This document shows, one piece after another, positions 1-7,433 of a stretch of DNA of 14,644 bases. Within the stretch, counting starts at the first letter, position 1. Every line of letters begins with the position of its first letter. This stretch comes from Dysgonamonadaceae bacterium (GTDB lineage Bacteria > Bacteroidota > Bacteroidia > Bacteroidales > Azobacteroidaceae): assembly GCA_031276105.1 (NCBI GenBank), contig JAISNS010000150.1:1-14644 (forward strand), written 5' to 3'. The position numbers were made by a program, and so were the translations under genes. Below the pieces are notes generated by a model. The model saw only the letters and a list, made by a program, of their open reading frames with translations. It had not been told where the DNA came from and ran no database searches.

Positions 1-85
1 GTGTCTGCACCGAATGGTGCAGGGCGCCTGCACGCTCATGCACCGCACTCCCTTCCGCGTTGGGGGCAGAGTATATAAAGCCGCT
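1..85. repeat. Overlapping palindromic arms downstream of fmt
   Basis: This 85-base stretch follows the fmt stop and shows no gene. It holds overlapping inverted repeats: CTGCACC at 5-11 pairs perfectly with GGTGCAG at 16-22 around a GAAT loop, and GTGCAGG at 17-23 pairs perfectly with CCTGCAC at 27-33. A further similar arm, ATGCACC, lies at 39-45. The two hairpins share bases 17-22, so they exclude each other. On the minus strand, the direction of the fmt operon, no T-run is visible after the hairpin before the window ends, so I do not call it an intrinsic terminator. It may be a 3' structure of the operon or part of an intergenic repeat. Confidence 0.45.
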
Positions 86-1048
86 TTATCCGTGCGCTCC
101 TTTGAATCCCCTTAAAAACGCATCGACCGTCATGCGTTTTTTTCCGGCCTGCTGAATCTCTTTCAGGCGGATGAAGCCGTCGGTAGCGGTAACGTCCAAG
201 CAGGTTTTCCCATCGGTAACGATGCTTCCCGCAGGAAGTTCGTGCGGACGGATAATCTTTTCGCCTGCAAATATTTTCAGGTGAAGCGTTTCGCCGTTGC
301 CGGCGTTCAGTTCCGTCCAGGCAGCGGGGAAAGGGGAAAGTCCCCGGATAAAATCATAAATCTCTTTAACGCTTTGATTCCAGTCGATCCGGCACGTTTC
401 CCTGAATATTTTGGGCGCCGGCTTCAATACGTGTTCATTTTCGGTCAGCAGTTCCTGTGCCAGCGGTTGAACCGTATTTCCGGCAATTGCATCCACGGTT
501 TTGAGGACTCCCTGCGCACCCAGATACATCAGGCGATCGTGAACGGTTTCGAAAGTGTCGGTATCGGCTATCGGAATCCGTTCCCGGTAAATCACTTTTC
601 CCGTATCAATCTCGTGCGTAAGGAAAAAGGTGGTAATTCCGGTTTCCTTTTCTCCGTTGATAATCGCCCAGTTGATGGGCGCCGCTCCCCGGTATTGCGG
701 CAGCAGGGAAGCATGGAGATTGAACGTTCCCAGCGGAGGCATGTTCCAGACCACTTCGGGCAACATCCTGAAAGCGACAACAATTTGCAGGTCGGCGTTC
801 CATGCCTTTAATTGTTCCAGAAATTCCGCGTCTCTCAACTTTTCCGGCTGCAATACCGGAAGGCCTTGCGAGACGGCATATTCCTTTACCGGACAGGCCT
901 GCAAGACACTGTGATGTTTTCCCACCGGTTTGTCGGGCGCCGCAACGACTCCCACTACCTGATAACCGCCTTCGACTAAAGCTCGCAAACTTTCGACGGC
1001 AAATTCGGGCGTACCCATGAACACAATTCGTAATCGTTTATCCTTCAT
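86..1048 (-). CDS. fmt: Methionyl-tRNA formyltransferase
   Basis: Transfers the formyl group of 10-formyl-tetrahydrofolate to Met-tRNA(fMet), making the initiator tRNA in the cytoplasm. The 320-residue length is normal for the family. The N-terminal Rossmann-like domain starts with the typical MGTPEFAV (residues 11-18). The catalytic triad is visible: N110 and H112 in FNLHASLLPQYRG, and D148 in EIDTGK. The C-terminal tRNA-binding domain follows from about residue 210 (PFPAAWTEL). VAFRMLP stands where many other phyla have a VAYG-type sequence; I take this as normal for this phylum. The ATG at 1048 lies 11 bp inside the end of the upstream chloride channel gene, so the two are probably translationally coupled as the last genes of the minus-strand operon seen here. 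No missing residues or frameshift. Confidence 0.97.
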   Translation of the reverse strand: MKDKRLRIVFMGTPEFAVESLRALVEGGYQVVGVVAAPDKPVGKHHSVLQACPVKEYAVSQGLPVLQPEKLRDAEFLEQLKAWNADLQIVVAFRMLPEVVWNMPPLGTFNLHASLLPQYRGAAPINWAIINGEKETGITTFFLTHEIDTGKVIYRERIPIADTDTFETVHDRLMYLGAQGVLKTVDAIAGNTVQPLAQELLTENEHVLKPAPKIFRETCRIDWNQSVKEIYDFIRGLSPFPAAWTELNAGNGETLHLKIFAGEKIIRPHELPAGSIVTDGKTCLDVTATDGFIRLKEIQQAGKKRMTVDAFLRGFKGAHG

Positions 1049-2837
1049 CCGAAAAATTTTCTACTAACACTTCCCTGTAAGCGTTAAATATTTTTGATTT
1101 GGATACAAAACCCAGATACCGTCCCTCGTCGTCGATGACCGGCAGATTCCACGCTTTGGTATCGTCGAAGAGTTGCATGATTTTTTCCATCGGCAAATGG
1201 ATGTTGATCTTTGCCGGCGGCGAAACCATGAATTTCTTTACTTTGAACCGTTCGTACAACTCGGGACGAAACATGATGTTCCGTATATTGTCTAACAATA
1301 CGACGCCCCGCAAGATATTCCGTTCGTCGGTTACCGGGAAAACGTTTCGGCGCGACTGGGCAATGGCTTTCACCATGTCGCCCAAACTCATCTCCGGGTG
1401 GACAATCTTCAGGTCGCTTTCGATTACCGAATCGATATTCAGCAGCGTGAGAACGGCTTTATCTTTGTGATGCGTCAATAATTCCCCTTTTTGAGCGAGG
1501 CGGAAAGAGTAAATGCTGTGTTTTTCAAAAAGCAGGATCGTGAAATAGGCGCTGATCGTTACAATCATCAACGGCAAAAACAGGTCGAAGCCGCCCGTCA
1601 ATTCGGCAATCAGGAAGACAGCCGTCAAGGGGGAATGCATCACCGCTGCCATCATGCCGGCCATACCCATCAGGGAAAAGTTTTCTTCCGGCAAAAACGA
1701 ATGGAGGGGAAAAAAGGCCTGTAAATGATTGATCGAATGCGAAAAGGCAAATCCCACCACACAGCCCAGATAGAGGGAAGGCGCAAAAATGCCTCCGCAA
1801 CCGCCTCCCCCGTTGGTGGCGCTTGTCGCAAACACTTTGAGGAAAACAATGAGCAGCAGAAAGATGATAATTTTCCAGTATCCGGCAGGCAAATCCGAAA
1901 AAAGGCTATCGTTCAATAAATCGCCGGACTGCTTGCCGATGAGCGTCGTGATTGTATCGTACCCTTCGCCGTATAAAGGCGGTAAAAGGAAGATCAGGAC
2001 GCTCAGCATGGCGGCGCCGAAAAAGAACTTTTTCCAATAGGTTTTCAACCGGCGGAAAATGCTTTCGATCCACATCGTAGTCCGGGTAAAATACAGCGCA
2101 ATCAATCCGCATACAACTCCCAGCAGAAGCACATAAGGGATTCTTCCCAAAACGAATGCTTCGGTTTGGCTGAATTTGAACATGGCTTCCGGGCCGGTAT
2201 AAATATACGTAACGCTCGCCGCCGTGACGGACGTTATCAGCAACGGCAGCACCGACGCCGTCGTCAAGTCGAGCATCAAGACTTCAATCGTGAAAAGCAG
2301 TCCGGCAATCGGCGCTTTGAAAATACCGGCAATGGCGCCGGCTGCGCCGCACCCGACCAGCAACATCAGTGTTTTTTGTTCCATTTTGAACAAACGTCCC
2401 AGATTGGAACCGATGGCCGATCCGGTCAAGACGATCGGCGCTTCGGCTCCCACCGACCCGCCAAAACCGATGGTAATCGAACTCGCCGCCAGAGAAGTCC
2501 AGGTATTGTGCGGTTTAATCCGGCTTTTCCGCTGCGAAATGGCATAAAGTATTTTCGTCACCCCGTGGCCAATATCGTCTTTGACAATGTATTTCACGAA
2601 CAGTCCGGCCAGAAGAATCCCGATAACCGGATAAACCAGATAGAGCCAGTGGGCGGCAGATACATCAATTTGTTCGGTAAGCATCTTCTGAATGAAATGG
2701 ATGGCTTCTTTCAGGATATTAGCGGCAAAGGCCGTCAGGATACCTATCAGAAAACTGAGTATCAGAATAAAATGTTTCTCTTTGATGTATTTTTCCCGCC
2801 AGGCAAGCAATTGGTCGAATCTTGCTTTGATATTCAT
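1038..2837 (-). CDS. ClC-family chloride channel/transporter with two CBS domains
   Basis: Integral inner-membrane protein of 599 residues that should pass chloride or a similar anion. The ClC core (about 20-445) has many hydrophobic helices. The filter motif with the gating glutamate reads GSVGAEAP (E132), and the GxFxP motif is intact at 349-353 (GIFAP). A tyrosine at 443 (HSIYSF) fits the central pore tyrosine. Two CBS domains follow at roughly 471-525 and 535-590 and are expected to bind adenine nucleotides as a regulatory module. Two departures from the E. coli exchanger stand out. The GSGIP motif reads GHGVT (90-94), without the chloride-coordinating serine. The internal proton glutamate position reads valine (FTIEV, V186), as in true ClC channels. 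The start lies 2 bp after the stop of the glycosyltransferase gene, and the end overlaps fmt. ClC family assignment is sure; channel versus exchanger is inference. Confidence 0.94.
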   Translation of the reverse strand: MNIKARFDQLLAWREKYIKEKHFILILSFLIGILTAFAANILKEAIHFIQKMLTEQIDVSAAHWLYLVYPVIGILLAGLFVKYIVKDDIGHGVTKILYAISQRKSRIKPHNTWTSLAASSITIGFGGSVGAEAPIVLTGSAIGSNLGRLFKMEQKTLMLLVGCGAAGAIAGIFKAPIAGLLFTIEVLMLDLTTASVLPLLITSVTAASVTYIYTGPEAMFKFSQTEAFVLGRIPYVLLLGVVCGLIALYFTRTTMWIESIFRRLKTYWKKFFFGAAMLSVLIFLLPPLYGEGYDTITTLIGKQSGDLLNDSLFSDLPAGYWKIIIFLLLIVFLKVFATSATNGGGGCGGIFAPSLYLGCVVGFAFSHSINHLQAFFPLHSFLPEENFSLMGMAGMMAAVMHSPLTAVFLIAELTGGFDLFLPLMIVTISAYFTILLFEKHSIYSFRLAQKGELLTHHKDKAVLTLLNIDSVIESDLKIVHPEMSLGDMVKAIAQSRRNVFPVTDERNILRGVVLLDNIRNIMFRPELYERFKVKKFMVSPPAKINIHLPMEKIMQLFDDTKAWNLPVIDDEGRYLGFVSKSKIFNAYREVLVENFSDEG

Positions 2838-2839
2838 GC

Positions 2840-4258
2840 TTAAATTCCTTTCCCTGTAATTATTGTTCTTACCGTGTAAATTAATATTTTAACATCCAAA
2901 AACAGCGACATGTTTTCGTAGTAAAGGATGTCGTATTGCATCCGTTCGATCATCTCTTCTACGGTGGAAGCATAGCCGAATTTAACCATTCCCCAGGAAG
3001 TGATTCCCGGTCGAACGTTGTGAAGCAGATAAAAGTAGGACGCTGTTTTAACAATCCGGTCGATGTAGTATTTCCGTTCGGGACGGGGGCCTACCAGCGA
3101 CATATCGCCTTTCAAAACGTTCCAGAACTGCGGTAACTCGTCTAACCGGTACTTGCGCATGTAATAGCCGTATGGCGTAATCCTTTTATCATTGACCGTA
3201 GATAAAGAAGGCCCGTCTTCTTCCGCATTATGCCTCATTGTACGGAACTTATAAATCGTAAACGGCTTGCCGCGATAACCGATCCGTTCCTGTTTGAGGA
3301 AAATGGGGCCTTCGGAATCTCTTTTTACCCGAATCATCAAATACACATAAACCGGCGACAAAAGTAATAAAACTAACAGGGAAATTAATTTATCCAACGT
3401 TAATTTTATATTTTTTTCCGCTTCCGAAAGATTGTTGTCGGTTACATCTATCAAAGGAAAGCCGGTCAGGGTTTTGACTTTCATTCCTCCGGTCAACAAA
3501 CGGGTATAGGACAGCGGCAATTTGATCGGGAGTTTATATTCGTAAAGCGAATATAATAAATTCAACAGTTGGTCATTATCTTCCGAGTCAATGGCTACGA
3601 TTAATTCTTCCGCGCCGGTATCCTTGATGATAGCGCCTAAACGGCTCAAATCACCCAGTAGCGGCGCTTCGGCGTCTGAAATCTGCACTCCGCCCGATCC
3701 GGTATTTACGTATCCTAAAACCGTATATCCTAACGAATCGGAAGGCTTTTCCAGTATTTTTTTGATTTGCAACGCTTTTTCTCCGGTTCCCAGGATCAAG
3801 GCTTTCACTGTCCATTCCCGGCTCTTGATTTTCCGCGACGCCTGTTGAGTGATGTACAAACGGGCAGCATACGTGAAGATAAAAGTGATGGAAAACAGGG
3901 ATAAAAATTGCTCGTAATATAACAGAAACGATTCGGGCAGGGTTTTTAACAGAACAACGAAAAAAATAACGGCAGAACCAATAAATACCGATTGTAAAGT
4001 AACGAAAAACTCGGACAGGCGTGATTTCTCAAGCAATTTGTTGTAATAGCCCGAATAATAATGCAAAATCAGCCATGCGAAAGGGATAATAATCTGTCCG
4101 CGAATCACATTGTCGAAGAGCATAAAATCGTGTATATCATCAAAATATTGGTATCGAACAACTAAATAATAGCGAACAATGTTAAATACAAACCACGCAA
4201 GGACGGCGGCCAAATAATCGGCTACCAGATAGTTGATTAATTGTGCTTTTTTCCTCAT
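2840..4258 (-). CDS. Polyprenyl-phosphate hexose-1-phosphate transferase (WbaP/WcaJ-like)
   Basis: Membrane enzyme expected to start a surface glycan by moving a sugar-1-phosphate from a nucleotide sugar to undecaprenyl phosphate. At 472 residues it has the full-length architecture: about four N-terminal membrane helices (roughly 10-140), a cytoplasmic Rossmann-like domain starting at KALILGTGEKA (152-162), a hydrophobic segment at 285-309, and the C-terminal bacterial sugar transferase domain. Signature stretches are KQERIGYRGKPFTIYKFRTM (322-341), the catalytic Asp-Glu pair D373-E374 in RLDELPQFWN, and MSLVGPRPE (386-394). The start codon abuts the stop of the threonylcarbamoyl-AMP synthase gene with no gap, and the stop is 2 bp before the ClC start, so it is clearly inside the operon. 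The sugar cannot be read from sequence. No other capsule or O-antigen genes are visible in the window. Confidence 0.93.
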   Translation of the reverse strand: MRKKAQLINYLVADYLAAVLAWFVFNIVRYYLVVRYQYFDDIHDFMLFDNVIRGQIIIPFAWLILHYYSGYYNKLLEKSRLSEFFVTLQSVFIGSAVIFFVVLLKTLPESFLLYYEQFLSLFSITFIFTYAARLYITQQASRKIKSREWTVKALILGTGEKALQIKKILEKPSDSLGYTVLGYVNTGSGGVQISDAEAPLLGDLSRLGAIIKDTGAEELIVAIDSEDNDQLLNLLYSLYEYKLPIKLPLSYTRLLTGGMKVKTLTGFPLIDVTDNNLSEAEKNIKLTLDKLISLLVLLLLSPVYVYLMIRVKRDSEGPIFLKQERIGYRGKPFTIYKFRTMRHNAEEDGPSLSTVNDKRITPYGYYMRKYRLDELPQFWNVLKGDMSLVGPRPERKYYIDRIVKTASYFYLLHNVRPGITSWGMVKFGYASTVEEMIERMQYDILYYENMSLFLDVKILIYTVRTIITGKGI

Positions 4259-4834
4259 TTATTCCCTGATTATTTGAACCTCTCCGCCCGGGCCTATTTT
4301 AATAATTGCCGAAGGACGGGCTATCCGGTTATCGTTTCTTCTATAATTAACCGTATAATCAACAGAACGTATAATTTCGTCATTTATTTTGGCGAAATTT
4401 TCCGGCGCCGGCTGTCCGCTGATATTGGCGGAGGTAGAGACCAGCGGCTTCCCGAATCTCCGGCAAAGTTCGCGGGAAAATGCTTCATTGGTGATGCGAA
4501 TGCCCAAAGTACCGTCGCCGGCAATCAGGTTGGGAGCAACGTTTTTTGCCCCGGAATAGACAATGGTCAGCGGTTGATCGGACACTTCAATCAAGTCCAA
4601 CGCTATGTTTGGCAAGTCATTGATATAAAAATCCAGTTTAGTCGCCGAATCCAGCAAGACCAGCAGGGATTTGGAATCGGAACGTTTTTTTATTTCATAG
4701 ATTCGTGCGACGGCTTCCGCACAGGTTGCGTCGCAGCCGATACCCCAAACGGTATCGGTCGGGTAAAGGATTACTCCGCCTTTTCTTAAAACTTCACAGG
4801 CTGTTTGGATGTCTTTTTCGATTAAACGGTTCAT
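4259..4834 (-). CDS. L-threonylcarbamoyladenylate synthase (Sua5/YciO/YrdC family, short form)
   Basis: Expected to make threonylcarbamoyl-AMP from threonine, bicarbonate and ATP, the first step of the t6A modification at position 37 of ANN-decoding tRNAs. The protein has 191 residues and only the YrdC domain, like TsaC; the extra C-terminal domain of long Sua5 proteins is absent. Visible motifs are YPTDTVWGIGCDA (24-36), the basic EIKKRSDSKSLLVL segment (47-60), LGIRI (110-114), STSANISG (133-140) and PSAIIKI (174-180). The ATG at 4834 is 15 bp downstream of the radical SAM stop, and the stop abuts the next gene. Its substrate is threonine and the first gene of the operon is thrC, a plausible but unproven functional link. 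The family also contains YciO proteins of unclear role, so the precise reaction is not completely certain. Confidence 0.92.
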   Translation of the reverse strand: MNRLIEKDIQTACEVLRKGGVILYPTDTVWGIGCDATCAEAVARIYEIKKRSDSKSLLVLLDSATKLDFYINDLPNIALDLIEVSDQPLTIVYSGAKNVAPNLIAGDGTLGIRITNEAFSRELCRRFGKPLVSTSANISGQPAPENFAKINDEIIRSVDYTVNYRRNDNRIARPSAIIKIGPGGEVQIIRE

Positions 4835-4849
4835 TGTCTTGTCATATTT

Positions 4850-5857
4850 TCACTGAACTTTGTAATTCAGATTCCGTGTAGTATAATTCGTCGATTTAGT
4901 TTTTCTGAAAACTTCGCAAAGCAATTTTTTACCCAGATGCGTCCGGTGAGCATACGATTCGTAAGTGTCTGTATTCAAATCAAAATCATCTGTCCAACAG
5001 GTTTTCGGAGAAATATAAAAATAAGTGGATTCAAAGATGCTGCTACCTTTATTTTCCTTTTCGGTCAAATCCTTTTTACTTGGCGCAATAAATGTAACGT
5101 TGTGGTTTGCCGATTCTTTACGAAGCATATCTATCACTTGGTCGTATTGTTCGATGATCGCATCCCACGAAAAATTGTTATAAGCCGTATTGCCTAATGC
5201 TTGAATGGGGCGTATTTGCAAAATATCGAAAGCGAAATCGTTCAATGTATCGAACAGCAAAGATAATTCCTGCAAATTATCGGCATTCACCGTATAATTC
5301 AGGCGGACTTTAAACGCAGGATAGTCTTTTTTCAAATCCGTCAATATCTTAAGCGAATGTAAGAAAGCCTCATAAGAAGCATTAGTCATAAAATATTCGT
5401 AAGTCGCTTTACTTACGCCATGCAAAGACAGGGTAACTTCATCCAAACCGGCTTCCAGCAATTCGGCCCAATCGTTTTCCTTGAAACGATTGGCATTGGT
5501 GGTCATGGAAATATAAGGAACGCGCTTTTCTTTTGCCAAACGTATAATTTCTTTGTTGTAAGGAAATAATGAAGGTTCGGCGCCACATCCGATTTGCAAT
5601 TTCAACGCCCGGTGGAAAAAAGCGCCGGCTATTTTCGCTACTTCATCGCCGGTAAGCATCCGGCTTTGTTTGGCTTTGCGGATGTTATCATCGCTGAAAT
5701 AACACATTTTGCACCGGAGATTACAAGCAAGCGCCGGATCGAGAAAGACAGCGAAATAACGCTTCCCGAAAATATGTAAAAGATAAATACCGAAGTATTT
5801 AATACGTTGACTTTTAATAAAGCGGTTGAATCTGATAAGCGTGTATATTTTATTCAT
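4850..5857 (-). CDS. Radical SAM protein of unknown substrate
   Basis: A 335-residue protein with the radical SAM cluster motif CNLRCKMC (C45, C49, C52), which holds a 4Fe-4S cluster and cleaves S-adenosylmethionine to a radical. Further family features are GCGAEPSLFP (90-99), in the place of the GGEP-like motif, and TTNANRF (119-125). Two more cysteines lie near the end (C287 in KTCWTDDF and C314), too few for a normal SPASM domain, so the C-terminus is either short or different. I chose the ATG at 5857, 8 bp after the thrC stop. A TTG at 5869 in the same frame would add four residues and overlap the thrC stop; it is less likely. The protein is moderately basic at the N-terminus with no clear membrane segment. 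Position between thrC and a tRNA-modification gene, with a polysaccharide initiating enzyme two genes on, does not settle its substrate. Confidence 0.88.
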   Translation of the reverse strand: MNKIYTLIRFNRFIKSQRIKYFGIYLLHIFGKRYFAVFLDPALACNLRCKMCYFSDDNIRKAKQSRMLTGDEVAKIAGAFFHRALKLQIGCGAEPSLFPYNKEIIRLAKEKRVPYISMTTNANRFKENDWAELLEAGLDEVTLSLHGVSKATYEYFMTNASYEAFLHSLKILTDLKKDYPAFKVRLNYTVNADNLQELSLLFDTLNDFAFDILQIRPIQALGNTAYNNFSWDAIIEQYDQVIDMLRKESANHNVTFIAPSKKDLTEKENKGSSIFESTYFYISPKTCWTDDFDLNTDTYESYAHRTHLGKKLLCEVFRKTKSTNYTTRNLNYKVQ

Positions 5858-5865
5858 ACGGAGTA

Positions 5866-7170
5866 TCAATTTTGCCGGAATAAGAAGGCTTTGAAACCGG
5901 CGAAATCGTTGCTCAATTCGACGGTTTCTTTTGTTCCCTGCATGAATGTTTGCAGTTTAGCCGGAATTTCCACCGGTTCGTGGAGGATGCTTTCAATCGT
6001 TTCACGGAATTTAGCCGGATGAGCGGTTTCTAAGAAAACACCGGTTTCACTGGGCTGAAGGCTTTCGGAAAGCGCTTGATAAGCGCAGGCGCCGTGCGGG
6101 TCGAGCAAATAGCCGGTTTCGCGGTAGCAGGCGGCAACCGTTTCCCGCACCAGATCGTCGGAACAGCTAAAGCCCGAAATCAGGCGGGTAATCGCTTCAT
6201 GGTCGTGGCGATACAAATCCAGGATACGGACGAAATTGCTCGGATCGCCGACGTCCATCGCATTGGCCAGCGTCTGAACCGAAGGCCGGGGAGTATAAAC
6301 GCCGGTTTGCAGGTATTGCAGGAAAACGTCGTTCCGGTTGTTGGCCGCAATGAAGCGTTTAACGGGCAATCCCATTTCGCGGGCAATCAGTCCGGCAGTC
6401 AGGTTGCCGAAATTGCCGCTCGGCACGCAAACCACCACTTCGCTCGCAGCGCCTCGCCGCAACAACTGCGCATAAGCGTTGAAATAATAAAATGCCTGCG
6501 GAAGGAAACGGGCAACGTTGATGGAATTGGCCGAAGTAAGTTTCATCCTGCCGTTCAAATCGTTATCGAGGAATGCCGCTTTCACTAACGCCTGACAATC
6601 GTCGAAGGTACCGTCGATTTCCAGCGCGGTTATGTTCTGCCGCAGGGTGGTAAACTGACATTCCTGAATGGCGCTCACTTTTCCTTTGGGGTACAGCACA
6701 TAAACATGAATGCCCGCCACACCCAGAAACCCGTTGGCAACGGCGCTCCCCGTATCGCCCGACGTGGCAACCAGAACATTAATATTGTCTCCGTCCTGTT
6801 TCCGGACAAAATACGCCAGCAACCGCGCCATGAACCGGGCGCCTACGTCTTTGAAGGCCAGCGTCGGGCCATGAAACAGTTCAAGGGAATAGATGTTGTC
6901 TTTCACGCGAACAACGGGGGTTTCAAAATTAAGCGTTTCATCGACAATGTGCTGTAAAGTAGCGGCGTCTATGTCTTCGCCGAAAAAGGCGAGGGCGACT
7001 TCGCCGGCAATTTCGCGGAAAGACATTCCGGGCAATCGTTCGAAGAATAGATTCGGCAGCGGACGAATCGTTTCGGGCATGAAAAGACCTTTATCGGCAG
7101 GTAATCCTTTGATTACAGCTTCCGGCAAATCAACCGGTTGCACCTGCCTGTTGGTGCTGTAATAGTTCAT
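5866..7170 (-). CDS. thrC: Threonine synthase
   Basis: PLP enzyme that converts O-phosphohomoserine to threonine, the last step of threonine synthesis. The 434-residue length fits the family. The PLP lysine is K107 in GPTLAFKDVGARF. The phosphate-binding and substrate loops appear as ATSGDTGSAVANGF (135-148), LTSANSINVARF (211-222) and VPSGNFGNLTAGL (249-261). The reading frame is open 25 codons further upstream, but I place the start at the ATG at 7170: the translation then begins MNYYSTNRQV, as threonine synthases typically do, and the promoter -7 element at 7201-7208 would otherwise lie inside the coding region. It is the first gene of a six-gene minus-strand operon. No leader peptide or attenuator is seen in the roughly 25-nt leader. 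Confidence 0.96.
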   Translation of the reverse strand: MNYYSTNRQVQPVDLPEAVIKGLPADKGLFMPETIRPLPNLFFERLPGMSFREIAGEVALAFFGEDIDAATLQHIVDETLNFETPVVRVKDNIYSLELFHGPTLAFKDVGARFMARLLAYFVRKQDGDNINVLVATSGDTGSAVANGFLGVAGIHVYVLYPKGKVSAIQECQFTTLRQNITALEIDGTFDDCQALVKAAFLDNDLNGRMKLTSANSINVARFLPQAFYYFNAYAQLLRRGAASEVVVCVPSGNFGNLTAGLIAREMGLPVKRFIAANNRNDVFLQYLQTGVYTPRPSVQTLANAMDVGDPSNFVRILDLYRHDHEAITRLISGFSCSDDLVRETVAACYRETGYLLDPHGACAYQALSESLQPSETGVFLETAHPAKFRETIESILHEPVEIPAKLQTFMQGTKETVELSNDFAGFKAFLFRQN

Positions 7171-7200
7171 GTTTGTTGTATTTATACCAATTTGCAGGGG

Positions 7201-7208
7201 CAAAGATA
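7201..7208 (-). promoter_or_regulatory. -7 element of the thrC operon promoter
   Basis: Read on the minus strand this is TATCTTTG, a full match to the Bacteroides -7 consensus TAnnTTTG. Transcription would start about 25 nt before the thrC ATG. No good -33 TTTG is found at the usual 19-20 nt spacing, so strength is uncertain. Confidence 0.5.
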
Positions 7209-7410
7209 AACAGTTTATTCGTATTAATCCTTGTGAGTGGGGCAAATTTTATATTCTTAGCGCTCAAAATAAGCGCAAATAATAACATTAAATTTTTGTT
7301 CTCAGTGAATAATACGTATTGTATGGTGTACAAAGTGTTCCCGACGGTTGCGGGTGCATAGATGCGATAAAGATGCCATTATCGAACTCAGGTTATTAAA
7401 AACTTTTGTT

Positions 7411-7418
7411 TACCTTTG
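7411..7418 (+). promoter_or_regulatory. -7 element of the thiD promoter
   Basis: TACCTTTG matches TAnnTTTG. It lies 15 bases before the thiD ATG, implying a very short leader. It also argues against an in-frame TTG start at 7416, which would fall within the element. The -33 region is weak. Confidence 0.5.
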
Positions 7419-7433
7419 CCGCAGACAATCACA

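Larger units (their letters stand above)
7171..7433. other. Divergent intergenic region between thrC and thiD
   Basis: About 260 bases without a gene separate the divergent thrC and thiD. It carries one -7 promoter element for each gene, at 7201-7208 on the minus strand and 7411-7418 on the plus strand. Between them is a short inverted repeat, GCGCT and AGCGC around 7 bases near 7260-7276. I see no TPP riboswitch before thiD, and the predicted thiD leader of roughly 10 nt would be too short for one. The rest is AT-rich and shows nothing I recognise. Confidence 0.6.

Noticed and set aside
242..811. Plus-strand ORF of 189 codons opposite fmt
   Set aside because: Lies entirely antisense to fmt, whose catalytic motifs are intact; no recognisable domain.
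2166..2843. Plus-strand ORF of 225 codons opposite the ClC gene
   Set aside because: Antisense shadow with Arg/Gln-rich low-complexity translation, opposite an intact membrane protein gene.
4241..4789. Plus-strand ORF of 182 codons opposite the threonylcarbamoyl-AMP synthase gene
   Set aside because: Shadow of a well-supported gene; no domain or promoter.
7171..7433. Possible TPP riboswitch before thiD
   Set aside because: The predicted leader is only about 10 nt and no THI-box-like sequence is visible.
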